A stretch of 64,000 nt of DNA from Leptofilum sp965223285. Lineage in GTDB: Bacteria > Chloroflexota > Anaerolineae > Promineifilales > Promineifilaceae. The notes under the pieces are model-generated. The model was not told the DNA's origin and searched no databases. It saw only the letters and a program-made list of their open reading frames with translations. Positions 1-8,391 of the stretch are shown piece after piece. A program made the position numbers and the translations under genes. Numbering within the stretch: position 1 is the stretch's first letter; each line of letters starts with the position of its first letter. The stretch spans positions 496,001-560,000 of the forward strand of contig NZ_OZ244997.1 in assembly GCF_965223285.1 (NCBI RefSeq). The letters run 5' to 3'.

Positions 1-425
1 TAGGGCAGCACTTCTGTTTCCAGCAGATAAGACATTTCACGGCGGTTGCCGGGTAAGCAGACCAGCACGCCATCTTTCTCTTCCACCATCACGCCTGTAG
101 AGCCAACGATGCTGTCTCCAAGCAAAATGCCCCCCTGAATGCCAGGTGATTCAGTGGTAGGGTGTCGGTTGGTAACGGCCGTTACTGCCTCCAGCGTAAA
201 GTCATCTTTGCTGCTGCCCAATCCCCCGGTGGCAATGACCAAATCGGCCCGCCGCAGGGCAACCCGGAAGGCATCGGCAATCATCTCTGGATCGTCGCCA
301 ATGGTTACCTTGCTAGTAAGAGCAACGTTTACCTCACGCAAGCTGCGGGAAATGTGGGCGGCGTTTGTGTCCAGAATGTCACTCACGAGGAGTTCAGTGC
401 CAATGCTGATGATTTCCACTTTCAT
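1..425 (-). CDS. cinA: CinA-type protein, N-terminal molybdopterin-binding-like domain (partial)
   Basis: The gene starts at an ATG on the minus strand at 425 and runs off the left edge of the window, so only about 141 N-terminal residues are seen. The translation opens MKVEIISIGTELLVSDILDT and continues with ATGGLGSSKDD and a CLPGNRREM segment. These are the hallmarks of the MoCF/CinA nucleotide- or pterin-binding fold (competence/damage-inducible protein family). The C-terminal half, which in full CinA carries the nicotinamide-nucleotide amidase domain, is not in the window, so whether this is full CinA or a stand-alone domain is unknown. The next gene upstream is more than 300 bases away across a hairpin-rich gap. 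Confidence 0.85.
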   Translation of the reverse strand, partial: MKVEIISIGTELLVSDILDTNAAHISRSLREVNVALTSKVTIGDDPEMIADAFRVALRRADLVIATGGLGSSKDDFTLEAVTAVTNRHPTTESPGIQGGILLGDSIVGSTGVMVEEKDGVLVCLPGNRREMSYLLETEVLP

Positions 426-747
426 GTTTGTTACTGCTATTGTGTGGAGAACTGATCTATTACCTATGGGCTTGACCGTTTTTAACTTTTGAATTTCGGT
501 AAACGGTCAAGCCTTGGGGTTCGTTTTCTGAACAAAAGTTATTTGTGAACGAACCCTATGTACCCAATTGCCAGAAAAATTGGCGAATGGGCTTAAAGTA
601 GCCGTTCGGTTCCGAAACCACTAAGAATCTAACCGAAAAAGCCACAGAGGAAAAATAGAAATCTGAGAAATGAACCTTTGCCTCTAAGTTCTCTGTGAAC
701 TCTGTGGCCAATATTCGGACAGGTAGTAAGCTAATTCCGAACGGTTA
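426..747. repeat. Gene-free gap made of stacked inverted repeats
   Basis: No gene is visible here. Arms at 469-481 and 501-513 (GGCTTGACCGTTT and its complement) pair perfectly over 13 bp. Arms at 517-525 and 548-556 (GGGTTCGTT) pair over 9 bp. Arms near 597-609 and 737-749 pair over 13 positions with one wobble and enclose a GCCACAGAG...CTCTGTGGC pair at 641-649/700-708. The right outer arm touches the stop codon of the next gene. The flanking genes are both on the minus strand, so this is transcribed spacer or an accumulation of palindromic repeats. Confidence 0.7.
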
Positions 748-1257
748 CTATGATGCACTTAATTTACTTTGTGACAACATCAATTGGTACTGGCGAATGG
801 TCAAATCGGTGTTGCGAATTTTGAAAGCGAGGTCCGCAGCCAGGTTTTTCATTAACTTGTACCCTAGCTCCGGGTAGGTGTCGCAGAGCTGCATAATTCG
901 TTGGCGCTCTATGCGCAATAGCAGCGTATTGGCTTGGCTCACCCGGATGGTGGCGGAGCGGATGCCCTGATCTACCAGAGCCACTTCGCCAAAAACCTGC
1001 CCTTGGCGCAATTCTGTCAGCACAACCATCTCGGTTTCGTCCACGTCGTCGCTGACAAAGGTGGGGTTCATCACCACTTCAACGCCGCCCCGGGCAATAA
1101 CGTACAGCTCTGTCGATTGGTCGTTTTCTTTGAGCAGAATGTCGCCCGTTTGGTAGGTGTCTGCTTCGCAGATGGCAGCAACCAGCGCAAGCTGATTGTC
1201 TGTGAAAGAATCAAAAATGTCGGTAACGGATAGAATTGCGCTGATTGATTGCTGCAT
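748..1257 (-). CDS. Cyclic nucleotide-binding domain protein
   Basis: Predicted 169-residue single-domain protein with a CAP_ED/cNMP-binding fold. Visible features are the beta-roll run DILLKENDQSTELYVIARGG, then GQVFGEVALVDQGIRSATIR, which matches the phosphate-binding cassette (FGE-x-AL-x5-R-x-A-T) of cAMP/cGMP binders. No helix-turn-helix follows, so it is not a Crp-type activator; a ligand-sensing partner role is inference. The open frame continues upstream to 1368 and would overlap the dipeptidase gene. The ATG at 1257 is preferred because GAGG lies 6 bases ahead of it. It sits directly downstream of the dipeptidase gene on the same strand. Confidence 0.8.
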   Translation of the reverse strand: MQQSISAILSVTDIFDSFTDNQLALVAAICEADTYQTGDILLKENDQSTELYVIARGGVEVVMNPTFVSDDVDETEMVVLTELRQGQVFGEVALVDQGIRSATIRVSQANTLLLRIERQRIMQLCDTYPELGYKLMKNLAADLAFKIRNTDLTIRQYQLMLSQSKLSAS

Positions 1258-1331
1258 GTTTGGCCTCAAAGTGTCATCTGCTGACACACAGCATTCTAGC
1301 ATAAAGGCATTTTTAACAAAAGCACCAAACG

Positions 1332-2414
1332 CTATGCGCCCCAGGTTTGGCGGAGGACGCGCACCCAATTTTGGTGGGTTACTTTTTTCAAGGCGGCATC
1401 ATCCAAACCAGCTTCGCGTAGGGCAGTGATGAGCTTGGGTAGTCCGGTAACATCCACCAAGTCGTGTGGCATGGTGGCACCATCAAAGTCAGAGCCGAAG
1501 CCAACGTGATCAATGCCAATGCGTTCGGCGATGTAGGTAAGGTGGCGCACAATTTCGGTGAGGGAGGTTTTTTCTTTGAAACGGCCGTCTTCCCGCAAAA
1601 AGCCAATGTGAAAGTTGATCCCCACCATGCCGCCCGTCTCTTTGATAGCGTCTAGCTGCTTGTCGGTAAGATTACGCGGTGAGGGACAGAGGGCGTGAGC
1701 GTTGGAGTGGGTGGCTACCAGCGGTGCATCGCTGATTTTGGCTACGTCCCAAAAACCTTTTTCATTCAGGTGAGAGAGATCGACTAATACACGCAGCTCA
1801 TTGCAAGTGCGTACTAATCCTTTGCCTGCTTTGGTGAGTCCGGGGCCACTGTCTGGCGATTTGGGGAAGCTGAACGGGACGCCGTGGCCAAATTTGGTGG
1901 GGCGGCTCCACACTAGCCCTAGCGAACGCAGCCCGGCGGCGTGCAAGATGTGCAGCGCATCATAATTTGCATCAATCGCTTCGGCACCCTCGATGTGGAA
2001 AATGGTGGCAAAGGTGCCAGTTTGCAGACAGTGTTCCAGCTCGTCAGCCGTGCGGACGATTCTGACTTCCCCTTCGGATGCTCGTTCAATTTCAAATAGA
2101 TGGGTGGCAACGGCCGTTGTAAAGCGCAGCGCATCTTTGTGGCGAATCGGTTTGGGCAGCGGCACCTCGTACCCATCCTTGGTCATCTTGATGCCCTTGA
2201 ATTCCTCTTTTTTCTCTTTTTTGCTGGGCGGTTTGCGGTTGTTGGGCGTAAACACGGCAAAGAATCCCCCAGCCAAGCCACCTTCACGGGCGCGGGGCAG
2301 ATCAACGTGGCCAATATCAGATCGTTCAAAGAAGGAACGGCCGTTGCCCCGATGCTCTAAATGTAAATTCAATAATGTATCGTTGTGGCCATCAAAAATA
2401 GGAAAATCAGACAC
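1332..2414 (-). CDS. Membrane dipeptidase (renal dipeptidase family, peptidase M19)
   Basis: Predicted 360-residue metal-dependent dipeptidase of the amidohydrolase superfamily. It has the N-terminal FDGHNDTLLNL zinc motif (HxD), a metal-bridging Glu in FHIEGAEAID, LVDLSHLNEKGFWDV, ATHSNAHALCPSPRNLTD and the C-terminal FGSDFDG, all in family order and at family length. Family members hydrolyse dipeptides and some D-amino-acid dipeptides. The start is a GTG at 2414 preceded by AAGGTGA at normal spacing. No signal peptide is evident, so it is probably cytoplasmic. The cNMP-binding gene follows downstream on the same strand. Confidence 0.92.
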   Translation of the reverse strand: MSDFPIFDGHNDTLLNLHLEHRGNGRSFFERSDIGHVDLPRAREGGLAGGFFAVFTPNNRKPPSKKEKKEEFKGIKMTKDGYEVPLPKPIRHKDALRFTTAVATHLFEIERASEGEVRIVRTADELEHCLQTGTFATIFHIEGAEAIDANYDALHILHAAGLRSLGLVWSRPTKFGHGVPFSFPKSPDSGPGLTKAGKGLVRTCNELRVLVDLSHLNEKGFWDVAKISDAPLVATHSNAHALCPSPRNLTDKQLDAIKETGGMVGINFHIGFLREDGRFKEKTSLTEIVRHLTYIAERIGIDHVGFGSDFDGATMPHDLVDVTGLPKLITALREAGLDDAALKKVTHQNWVRVLRQTWGA

Positions 2415-2507
2415 AAATCACCTTTTGGCTATGGATAAATAGGTAAATTTTCATCCCACCAAGTATAGCCCAACTTTCCTACAATCGTATTAAGCCCGGG
2501 CAAACAG

Positions 2508-2957
2508 TTATCTCTCTGCAACTGCTGTAATGAACCCTGGTGGACCATCACCCATGCTAACAACGGCAGGCCCGATGACCAAACCGTAGCGCCAGCTTTC
2601 CCAGGTAAGTGTGGCTTGATTACCATCGGCAAAGGTAATGACCAGAGCAGCTTGAAGACGATAAATGGGATCATCGTCAAAAATCGCTTGAAAAAATGTA
2701 GCTGAGTTCTCTAATTCTATTTGTGTGGCTTCCCACCGAGTAATTTCTTTGAGTGCAATGTTTGGATTTTGATGAAGCATGGCTAAATCAGCCTGTTGTG
2801 TGGGGAGACGCTGTTGGTTTTCTGCTAGCAAATCGACAATTGTTTCATTAACGATTTTCTCTTGAGACAGATAAAGTCGGTCAGTTTGAACCAAAATCAG
2901 CACAGCCAAAACAGAAATCAGGCTTAGTATCAGTATGGCCGTTTTCTTCTTAAACAT
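2508..2957 (-). CDS. Hypothetical membrane-anchored protein
   Basis: Not recognised. The 149-residue product starts MFKKKTAILILSLISVLAVL, a single N-terminal membrane anchor or uncleaved signal, followed by a soluble domain of about 120 residues. The ATG at 2957 has GGAGG five bases upstream, which is why it is chosen over the ATGs at 2978 and 2969. Just past the stop, the reading frame shifted by one keeps protein-like sequence (GLNTIVGKLGYTWWDENL) up to 2429. The true C-terminus may therefore have been lost by a frameshift in the GAGAGA tract around 2510. Confidence 0.6.
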   Translation of the reverse strand: MFKKKTAILILSLISVLAVLILVQTDRLYLSQEKIVNETIVDLLAENQQRLPTQQADLAMLHQNPNIALKEITRWEATQIELENSATFFQAIFDDDPIYRLQAALVITFADGNQATLTWESWRYGLVIGPAVVSMGDGPPGFITAVAER

Positions 2958-3048
2958 TTTCGCCTCCATAATCACCAAACTTATGAGATGTAGTTCCCAA
3001 TTTATCTACTCGAAATAGTTGGTGCTGAACGGAGTTTCTATCGCTTTG

Positions 3049-3855
3049 CTACGTCTTCTCTACAAGATAGAAGGCACACTCATTTTGCAAGATAAAATCG
3101 GTGGCAGTGTAGTTATGGGCGAAGAGGTTGGTGAAGAGCTGACGGGTTTGCAGCCGCCACGCCAGTGCCAGTGGCAAATTTTGGACTTTGAGGGCTTGAA
3201 AATTGCGGGGGATTTGTACAAAGTGGGTGGGTTCAGTGGGCGATTTGGGAGTTTCGGATGGACGGCCGTTCTCCAAGGCTGGGTTCAAAATGAGATAGGT
3301 AGGTACGGCCGTTTCTACCAAATCCTTTCCTGCTAACCGATTTTCTACGTGGGCACTGTTGATGTGCCAATTCACCTGAAAGCGGTCAGTCGGTAGCCCG
3401 GCGTTGATGCCATCTGCATCGCCGTACAGGTTGGGAATGTAGTTGCGGCAGACGGCACCCAGCTTGTGAATATTGAGTCGGGCGTTGCCAATTTCCAGCG
3501 GGTCATATGTCCAGGTGATGAGGTCTAGCCCTTGCTGCTGCACCGCTTGCCGCTGTGCCAGTTTTAGCATGGTACCAATGCCCTGGCCCTGAAACTGTGG
3601 GTGAATCCCCATTTGGTGCGAGGCGTGTTTGAAACGGCCGTCTCCCATCAGCCCGATAAACCCCACGACAAAACCGACCAATCGCTCCCCTGCATAGGCT
3701 CCTAGCAACACGCCGCCGTTTTTGTGGAAGGTAAGCAGAATGTGGGTAGGTACAACCTCGCGATAATCAGCCAATTTCCAGGCGTCAAGCTGCAATTGCT
3801 CAACGGCCGTACAGCCTGCCGCGTCTGTGATTGGTTTAATTTTAATTTCTGCCAT
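3049..3855 (-). CDS. GNAT-superfamily N-acetyltransferase
   Basis: 268 residues. The N-terminal half carries the GNAT core: GVLLGAYAGERLVGFVVGF, then MGIHPQFQGQGIGTMLK, a clear acetyl-CoA pyrophosphate-binding motif A (Q-x-x-G-x-G). The C-terminal half is a longer extension with TWTYDPLEIGNARLNIHKLG, YGDADGINAGLPTDRF and VNWHIN, as in the uncharacterised COG3375-like GNAT proteins. The substrate is unknown. It appears to be a single-gene unit on the minus strand. Confidence 0.85.
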   Translation of the reverse strand: MAEIKIKPITDAAGCTAVEQLQLDAWKLADYREVVPTHILLTFHKNGGVLLGAYAGERLVGFVVGFIGLMGDGRFKHASHQMGIHPQFQGQGIGTMLKLAQRQAVQQQGLDLITWTYDPLEIGNARLNIHKLGAVCRNYIPNLYGDADGINAGLPTDRFQVNWHINSAHVENRLAGKDLVETAVPTYLILNPALENGRPSETPKSPTEPTHFVQIPRNFQALKVQNLPLALAWRLQTRQLFTNLFAHNYTATDFILQNECAFYLVEKT

Positions 3856-3927
3856 ACTTTTTATCGCCAGATTTCAAATCTCTGTGTTGTTTGCATTCTC
3901 AACGATATAGAGTAGCAGCAAAATCAA

Positions 3928-3959
3928 CAGAAACAACAAGACCCCCTTGCGGGGGCCTT
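3928..3959 (-). terminator. Rho-independent terminator after the pyrC-pyrB unit
   Basis: Read on the minus strand, AAGGCCCCC pairs with GGGGGTCTT across a GCAA tetraloop (one G-U pair) and is followed by TGTTGTTTC. It lies about 180 bases beyond the pyrB stop codon and before the GNAT gene start. Confidence 0.7.
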
Positions 3960-4137
3960 GAAGCGGAAGAGAAGAAGAGGAGAAGAAGGAGAAGAGTTAT
4001 TTGCTTAACTGTGATAAGAGTACCTATTTCTCCTGAAAACTCTGTGTTGTGCTTAACAGATTTACTATGCAGTTTGGTACGAACCGACTGTAAATTTCCC
4101 CGGAAACTCAAAGTTTCCAGGAAATGGTGAGCACAAA

Positions 4138-5133
4138 TTACGCACGTCCCAGCACCGCTGCTAGCAGTGCCATGCGGATGTACATGCCGTTGCGCACCTG
4201 GCGGAAGTAAGCTGCGCGTGGGTCGCTATCCACCGAGTCATGGATTTCGCCGACGCGGGGCAGGGGGTGCATTACCACCATCTTCTCTTTGGCTTGGGCC
4301 ATGATTTCTGGCGTGATTTCGTAATAGTTTTTCACTTCCTCGTACTGCGCCAAATCGGTGAAACGTTCTTTTTGCACGCGGGTGACGTACAGCACGTCAG
4401 CATTTTCGATGACGTCGGCCACGTCATGGGTTTCGCGGACGTTGAGGCCGGAATCAATCACTTCGTTCATCACTTTCAACGGCAGGCGCAAGATTTCTGG
4501 TGCCACAAAGCGAAGGCTGACGTTGTATTGCAGCAGCAGCTTGGTGAGGGAGTGGACGGTACGGCCGTAGCGCAAATCACCCACCATCGCTACCTTCAAC
4601 CCATCAATCGTGCCTAATTCATCCCTAATGGTAAACAAATCTAGCAGGGCTTGGGTGGGGTGCTCGCCCGGGCCGTCGCCTGCATTGATAACCGGCACGC
4701 TGGCTGCTTCGGCCGCTTCTCGCGCCGAGCCAATTTCCGGGTGGCGCAGCACAATGATATCGGCATATTGTTCCAAAACGCGAATGGTGTCTGCCAGCGT
4801 TTCCCCTTTGCTAATGGAGCTAAATTGCACGCCCTGCGTAATCGGGATAACGCTACCGCCCAGCCGCTCCATGGCGGCAATAAAGCTGGAGCTGGTGCGG
4901 GTGCTCGGTTCGTAAAAGAGGCAGGCCAGCACCTTGCCCTTGAGTAAATCGGTGCCGCCAACCTGCTCAACCATCTGCCGCATCTCGCGGGCGCGGCTAA
5001 AGATGTAGGACAGTTTGTCAGGATCGAATTGGGAAACGGACAGAATGTCGTGTCCGGTCAGCCCGTTGCTGTTTAGCAAGGGGGTGTCCAACGAGTCAAA
5101 ATCAAATAAAGGTTCAAGTGTTTTGATGTGCAT
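4138..5133 (-). CDS. pyrB: Aspartate carbamoyltransferase, catalytic chain
   Basis: Catalyses carbamoyl phosphate plus L-aspartate to N-carbamoyl-aspartate, the committed step of pyrimidine synthesis. The carbamoyl-phosphate loop FYEPSTRTS is at about residues 73-81, followed by SISKGETLADT, VLRHPEIGS, NAGDGPGEHPTQALLDL and the C-terminal HPLPRVGEI, all diagnostic. The start at 5133 (MHIKTLEPL, 331 residues) has GAGGAG six bases upstream. The open frame extends further up, but that stretch is repeat-derived DNA. pyrC lies 70 bases upstream on the same strand, so the two form a pyrimidine operon. No pyrI regulatory chain is seen. Confidence 0.96.
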   Translation of the reverse strand: MHIKTLEPLFDFDSLDTPLLNSNGLTGHDILSVSQFDPDKLSYIFSRAREMRQMVEQVGGTDLLKGKVLACLFYEPSTRTSSSFIAAMERLGGSVIPITQGVQFSSISKGETLADTIRVLEQYADIIVLRHPEIGSAREAAEAASVPVINAGDGPGEHPTQALLDLFTIRDELGTIDGLKVAMVGDLRYGRTVHSLTKLLLQYNVSLRFVAPEILRLPLKVMNEVIDSGLNVRETHDVADVIENADVLYVTRVQKERFTDLAQYEEVKNYYEITPEIMAQAKEKMVVMHPLPRVGEIHDSVDSDPRAAYFRQVRNGMYIRMALLAAVLGRA

Positions 5134-5203
5134 GTTTTTCTCCTCAATACTTTTCTTTCTGCCACGGATTATGCGGATTTTTAACATTTAATCCGTGGCC
5201 AAT
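5134..5203. repeat. Short inverted repeat between pyrC and pyrB
   Basis: The spacer contains GCCACGGATTATGCGGATTT and, a few bases on, TTTAATCCGTGGCC, so CCACGGATTA and TAATCCGTGG pair across a short loop. A related stretch (ATAATCCGCATAATCCGCAGATTAG) lies just upstream of pyrC at about 6278-6302. This is a recurrent intergenic short-repeat type, not a gene. Confidence 0.6.
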
Positions 5204-6262
5204 TTACGATAAAAGTTTGCCTGATCCCGGCTTGGCTAAAATTCGGCCGTCTTCAAACAGTACTTCTCCCCGCAGCATTACTTTTTGCACTTTGGCCAGC
5301 ACTTCTGTGCCGTGGAACGGCGTCCAGCCGCATTTGCTTTGCACCATTTGGTTGGTGATACTGTTGGGGGTGAGCGCGACGGTTACGGCCGTATCCGACT
5401 GTTCTGGCAGGTTAAAAATGCGGCGGGGGTTATGGTGCATCAGTTCGATCAGTCGGTTTAGGGTGAGGCGATTTTGCTGTACGGCCGTCATCATCAGTGG
5501 CAGCGACGTTTCCAAACCAATCACCCCCGGCGGCGGCGTGTCTGACCGCTTTTCGGCCAGCGTGTGCGGCGCATGGTCCGTGGCAATGCAGTCCACTGTC
5601 TCATCCAGATGCTCCCACAGAGCAGCTACGTCAGATGGTGTACCAAGCAGCGGGCGCATGTCACCCAGCGGGCCTAGCCGCGCCGCGTCTGCCTCGGTGA
5701 GGAAGAGGTGGTGCGGCGTTACTTCGCAGGTGACGGGCAGCCCTTGCGCTTTGGCCTGGGCAATCAGTTCAATCTCCTCCCGGCGGCTGATGTGGCAAAA
5801 ATGAACCGGCCGATTGTACGCCGCTGCTAGGCCGATGCCCACGGCCACGCTCTGCTTTTCGGCGTGCATGGCAATCATTTTGTGGCGGGGCCAGGTGGCG
5901 AAACAGGCGGCCAGTGTAGGCACATCCTCCACGCGCAGCGGGCCAAAGGTGTCGTTGAGGTAAATTTTGAGTGCGGCGGCTTGCGGGGCGCAGGCGGGGA
6001 GCTGGTCAATCATCTCTGGGCTAGCCCCAGCAAAAAGACCGACATCGCACAAAATATCTTGTGCCGCTTGTTCCCGTGCGGCAGCAAGCTCCTCTGGCGT
6101 ACTGAGCGGCGGGCTGGTGTTGGGCATTCCCAAAATGGTGGTGATGCCTCCGGCCAAGGCAGCGGCCGTTCCCGTGCGGAAATCTTCTTTGTGTTCTCCA
6201 CCCGGCACGCGCAAGTGGGTGTGGACGTCTATGAGTCCGGGTAATGTGATTGTTTCCGTCAT
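5204..6262 (-). CDS. pyrC: Dihydroorotase (CAD-like type)
   Basis: Forms dihydroorotate from carbamoyl-aspartate. Predicted 352 residues with the zinc motif DVHTHLR (His14, His16), GGEHKEDFRTGTAAALAGGIT and MPNTSPP. The ALKIYLNDTFG motif supplies the carbamylated Lys (about residue 99). MHAEK, FCHIS and ATDHAPHT supply the remaining metal and catalytic residues. The motif set is closer to the dihydroorotase domain of eukaryotic CAD than to the classical bacterial PyrC with longer N-terminal region. The ATG at 6262 (MTETITLPG) is chosen because AGGAGG lies immediately upstream. Downstream it is followed by pyrB. Confidence 0.94.
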   Translation of the reverse strand: MTETITLPGLIDVHTHLRVPGGEHKEDFRTGTAAALAGGITTILGMPNTSPPLSTPEELAAAREQAAQDILCDVGLFAGASPEMIDQLPACAPQAAALKIYLNDTFGPLRVEDVPTLAACFATWPRHKMIAMHAEKQSVAVGIGLAAAYNRPVHFCHISRREEIELIAQAKAQGLPVTCEVTPHHLFLTEADAARLGPLGDMRPLLGTPSDVAALWEHLDETVDCIATDHAPHTLAEKRSDTPPPGVIGLETSLPLMMTAVQQNRLTLNRLIELMHHNPRRIFNLPEQSDTAVTVALTPNSITNQMVQSKCGWTPFHGTEVLAKVQKVMLRGEVLFEDGRILAKPGSGKLLS

Positions 6263-6358
6263 ATGCCTCCTACAAAATAATCCGCATAATCCGCAGATTA
6301 GCACAGATTTTTAATTGCTGGAATCGTTGGTTACTAGAATTTGCTGTTGCTTCTTGGC

Positions 6359-6390
6359 AAAAAAAAAGCCTAATCCAGAAGGATCAGGCT
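6359..6390 (-). terminator. Strong rho-independent terminator (minus strand)
   Basis: On the minus strand AGCCTGATCC and GGATTAGGCT pair over 10 bp (one G-U) around a TTCT loop, followed by an uninterrupted run of T. It ends the transcript carrying the 6534-6848 gene and shields the pyr unit downstream. Confidence 0.88.
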
Positions 6391-6533
6391 ATGAATAACA
6401 ATTTGTTTTTCGCACGGTTTCTGCGATTTTCTTTTTCTTCCCGGTTATTTCAGGCATTGGTTTCCTCACTTGTGCGCCTTAGTTGCACCGGGATGAGATG
6501 GTAGCATGGAACGGCCGTTTTGCCCAAAAACAG

Positions 6534-6848
6534 TTACAAATGAGATTGGTGTTCTTCGTAACGATTTAGCAACAGGGGAACGGCCGTTTCCCGCCAAAAT
6601 GAGGGTGACACCAAGCCACTGGACATGCCGCCGTGAGCAAATCGCTCTACAAAAAAGTGTGTTTCATCGGTGATGGGCTGGCCAGTTAATGCTTCAAATG
6701 CCTGCGTCAGCAGCAGTTCTAGGTGCGTCGGGGTTACGGGCAATGGCGTATCGGCAAAGTGATCAGCCATCTCTTGCCACAGGTAGGGGTCGCCACGTAA
6801 GCCCCACTGCCACGGTTTTTCTATGAATAGATCGGCAATTGTCTTCAT
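6534..6848 (-). CDS. Conserved-looking hypothetical protein
   Basis: Not recognised. The 104-residue soluble product starts MKTIADLFIEKPWQWGLRGD and continues with PYLWQEM and THFFVERFAHGGMSSG. It is rich in Trp, Phe and His and has no membrane segment. A longer in-frame reading to 6923 exists, but that upstream part is made of ACGGCCGT-type repeat sequence. The terminator at 6359-6390 lies about 150 bases downstream. Confidence 0.6.
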   Translation of the reverse strand: MKTIADLFIEKPWQWGLRGDPYLWQEMADHFADTPLPVTPTHLELLLTQAFEALTGQPITDETHFFVERFAHGGMSSGLVSPSFWRETAVPLLLNRYEEHQSHL

Positions 6849-7022
6849 TAACTTGCTCACTTGGCCTTGCTGCCAGAAACGGCCGTTCCTACCCCCAGCG
6901 AAAACGTCACCAACTGCGTCCATTCAAACAATGTTCATTTTCCTAAACCGAGGAGTGAGTATCCTCAGATGCGAACGGCCATTTGCAAAGCCGCATCTGA
7001 GGATGCTTTCTCCTCTTATAAG

Positions 7023-8297
7023 CTATGCGGCAGCGTCCAACGCCTGCGCCAAATCGGCCAAAATATCATCAATATGCTCAATGCCAATGCACAGCCGAAT
7101 CGCATCTGGCGTGACGCCTGCGGCCTCCAGTTCCTCCTCTGTAAGCTGGCGATGGGTGGTAGAGGCCGGATGTGCCGCCAGCGATTTGGCATCACCAATG
7201 TTCACCAGCCGCTTGAACAGCTTGAGCGCATCATAGAATTTAACGCCCGCTTCAAAACCGCCTTTGATGCCAAAAGTGAGCAGTGCCGACGGTTTCCCAT
7301 CAGTATATTTCTGCGCCAGTTCATAATACAGGGAACTGGGCAGCCCGGCAAAGCTCACCCAAGCCACACTATCATGGCCATCCAGATAGTTGGCCACTGC
7401 CAGTGCATTTTCGGTGTGCCGCTCCATTCGCAAGGCCAGCGTCTCGATGCCCTGCAAGATGAGGAACGCATTGAGTGGGCTGATGGCGGAACCGGTATTC
7501 CGCAAAGGTACAGTGCGGGCGCGGCCAATAAACGCCGCAGGGCCGAGTGCGTCTGTGTACACAACGCCATGATACGACGGTTCTGGCGTAGTGAGCATGG
7601 GGAAACGGTCTGCATGTTCTGCCCAGGGGAATTTGCCGGAATCGACAATGACACCGCCCAGTGAGTTGCCGTGGCCGCCCATATATTTTGTTAGCGAATG
7701 CACCACGATGTCTGCGCCGTAATCAATTGGGCGAATGAGGATGGGTGTGGCGACGGTGTTATCCACGATAACGGGCACACCGTGTTTGTGTGCCATCGCC
7801 GTAATAGCTTCCAGATCAACAATGTTGCCCGCTGGGTTGCCGATTGTTTCACAGAAAACGGCCGCAGTCTTCGCATCAATTAATTTTTCCAGGCTGGCGG
7901 GGCTGTCGTCCTTGCCAAAGCGCACTTCGATGCCCTGCTTGGGCAGCATGTGGGCAAACAGCGTGTAGGTGCCGCCATACAGCAGCGGCACAGAGACGAT
8001 ATTGCTGCCCGCTTCAGCAATCGTCAGGATGGAATAGTTGACAGCCGCGCTGCCTGCACTGACGGCCAGCCCCGCAATGCCCCCTTCCAGCTCGGCCACG
8101 CGCTTCTCCAGCACATCGGCCGTGGGGTTCATGATGCGGGTATAAATGTTGCCCGGAACCGCCAGGTTAAACAGGTCAGCACCGTGCTGAGCGTTGTCAA
8201 ATTCGTAGGCCACAGTTTGGTAGATGGGTACGGCCACGGCTTTGGTGGTAGGATCGGTTTCATAACCGCCGTGGATGCCAATGGTTGCTGCTTTCAT
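7023..8297 (-). CDS. metY: O-acetylhomoserine sulfhydrylase / Cys-Met metabolism PLP enzyme
   Basis: PLP-dependent fold-type I enzyme of 424 residues. Motifs: YTRIMNPTADVLEKRVAELE, SAGSAAVNYSILTI, FCETIGNPAGNI, VDNTVATP and the PLP lysine in HSLTKYMGGHG. FGIKGG and HPASTTHRQL near the C-terminus are typical of the MetY branch, which makes homocysteine from O-acetylhomoserine and sulfide. The family also contains methionine gamma-lyases, so exact specificity is inferred from length and context. The ATG at 8297 has AGGAG about ten bases ahead. metA lies upstream on the same strand, separated by a long hairpin. Confidence 0.92.
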   Translation of the reverse strand: MKAATIGIHGGYETDPTTKAVAVPIYQTVAYEFDNAQHGADLFNLAVPGNIYTRIMNPTADVLEKRVAELEGGIAGLAVSAGSAAVNYSILTIAEAGSNIVSVPLLYGGTYTLFAHMLPKQGIEVRFGKDDSPASLEKLIDAKTAAVFCETIGNPAGNIVDLEAITAMAHKHGVPVIVDNTVATPILIRPIDYGADIVVHSLTKYMGGHGNSLGGVIVDSGKFPWAEHADRFPMLTTPEPSYHGVVYTDALGPAAFIGRARTVPLRNTGSAISPLNAFLILQGIETLALRMERHTENALAVANYLDGHDSVAWVSFAGLPSSLYYELAQKYTDGKPSALLTFGIKGGFEAGVKFYDALKLFKRLVNIGDAKSLAAHPASTTHRQLTEEELEAAGVTPDAIRLCIGIEHIDDILADLAQALDAAA

Positions 8298-8324
8298 AAT
8301 AGATATTTCTCCTGTTTCAGATGG

Positions 8325-8380
8325 AGGACTGGCAGTCCTAAAGGTAGTAGTTCTCAATTACCTTTAGGACTGCCAGTCCT
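8325..8380 (-). promoter_or_regulatory. Long perfect hairpin between metA and metY
   Basis: Arms at 8325-8346 and 8359-8380 are perfect 22-bp inverted copies around a 12-base loop. Each arm itself contains the near-palindrome AGGACTGGCAGTCCT. The hairpin lies 12 bases after metA and 28 bases ahead of the metY start, so in a metA-metY transcript it would fold just ahead of the metY ribosome site. It has no following T run, so it is not an ordinary terminator. It may be a processing or stability element or a mobile palindromic repeat. Confidence 0.75.
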
Positions 8381-8391
8381 GGTTGAATAAA

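Noticed and set aside
3961..4000. Purine-rich AGAAGAGGAGAAG tract as a regulatory site
   Set aside because: Low-complexity sequence with no associated start codon or structure.
4100..4120. Terminator GGAAACT/AGTTTCC directly after pyrB
   Set aside because: Only a 7-bp stem with a tiny loop and no T run; the hairpin at 3938-3959 is the better terminator.
5217..5804. 195-codon plus-strand frame
   Set aside because: Antisense to pyrC; a shadow frame.
6861..7664. 267-codon plus-strand frame
   Set aside because: It lies antisense to metY, whose motifs are complete; the composition is that of a shadow frame.
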